Source: Rickettsiales bacterium
GTDB lineage: Bacteria; Pseudomonadota; Alphaproteobacteria; Rickettsiales; Deianiraeaceae
Length of the DNA: 5,882 bases
Assembly (NCBI GenBank): GCA_947485035.1
Contig: CANKQN010000062.1
Coordinates: forward strand, 1-5,882
Reading direction: 5' to 3'
Under the pieces are notes generated by a model. That model was not told where the DNA came from, made no database searches, and worked only from the letters and a program-made list of their open reading frames with translations. This document shows, piece by piece, positions 5,861 through 5,882 of the stretch (position 1 is its first letter; every line of letters begins with the position of its first letter). The position numbers and the translations under genes are program-made.

Positions 5861-5882
5861 TTTTGGTTGCGAATAATTTGTG

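Overview
This AT-rich window (roughly one third G+C by eye) looks like a Gram-negative, probably alphaproteobacterial genome of the low-GC kind seen in Rickettsiales, Holosporales and relatives. The support is a secreted beta-barrel protein with a C-terminal Phe, a nucleoside diphosphate kinase whose C-terminal half (NSVHGSDS followed by a tail ending EIVG) reads as alphaproteobacterial, and a glutamate-cysteine ligase of the rare Acidithiobacillus-type family (PF08886/TIGR02049). The taxonomic call is inference from remembered family sequences; no database was searched.

Layout from left to right: (1) 1-627 +, the 3' part of an ABC transporter ATPase, cut by the window edge; (2) 645-1298 -, a cyclophilin-type peptidyl-prolyl isomerase with an N-terminal export or anchor segment, convergent with (1) and separated from it by 17 bases; (3) 1299-1523, the only sizeable non-coding region, with two divergent -35 elements (one towards ndk, one towards the isomerase) and a perfect 10-bp hairpin in the presumed isomerase leader; (4) 1524-1949 +, ndk, followed after 4 bases by (5) 1954-3126 +, gshA, an apparent two-gene operon; (6) 3230-4474 -, aspartokinase lysC, convergent with gshA; (7) 4541-5860 -, an outer-membrane porin-like protein upstream of lysC on the same strand.

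The genes are mostly housekeeping: nucleotide balance (ndk), the first step of glutathione synthesis (gshA), the entry to the aspartate-family amino acids and diaminopimelate (lysC), envelope protein folding (isomerase), and envelope transport (ABC ATPase, porin). No mobile element, CRISPR array, tRNA or rRNA was recognised.

Nothing here is a clear undescribed system. The places worth a second look are the in-frame TAG that ends gshA just before a coding-like tail, and the isomerase leader, which may carry a transcription attenuator plus an anti-Shine-Dalgarno-like segment able to pair with the isomerase ribosome binding site.
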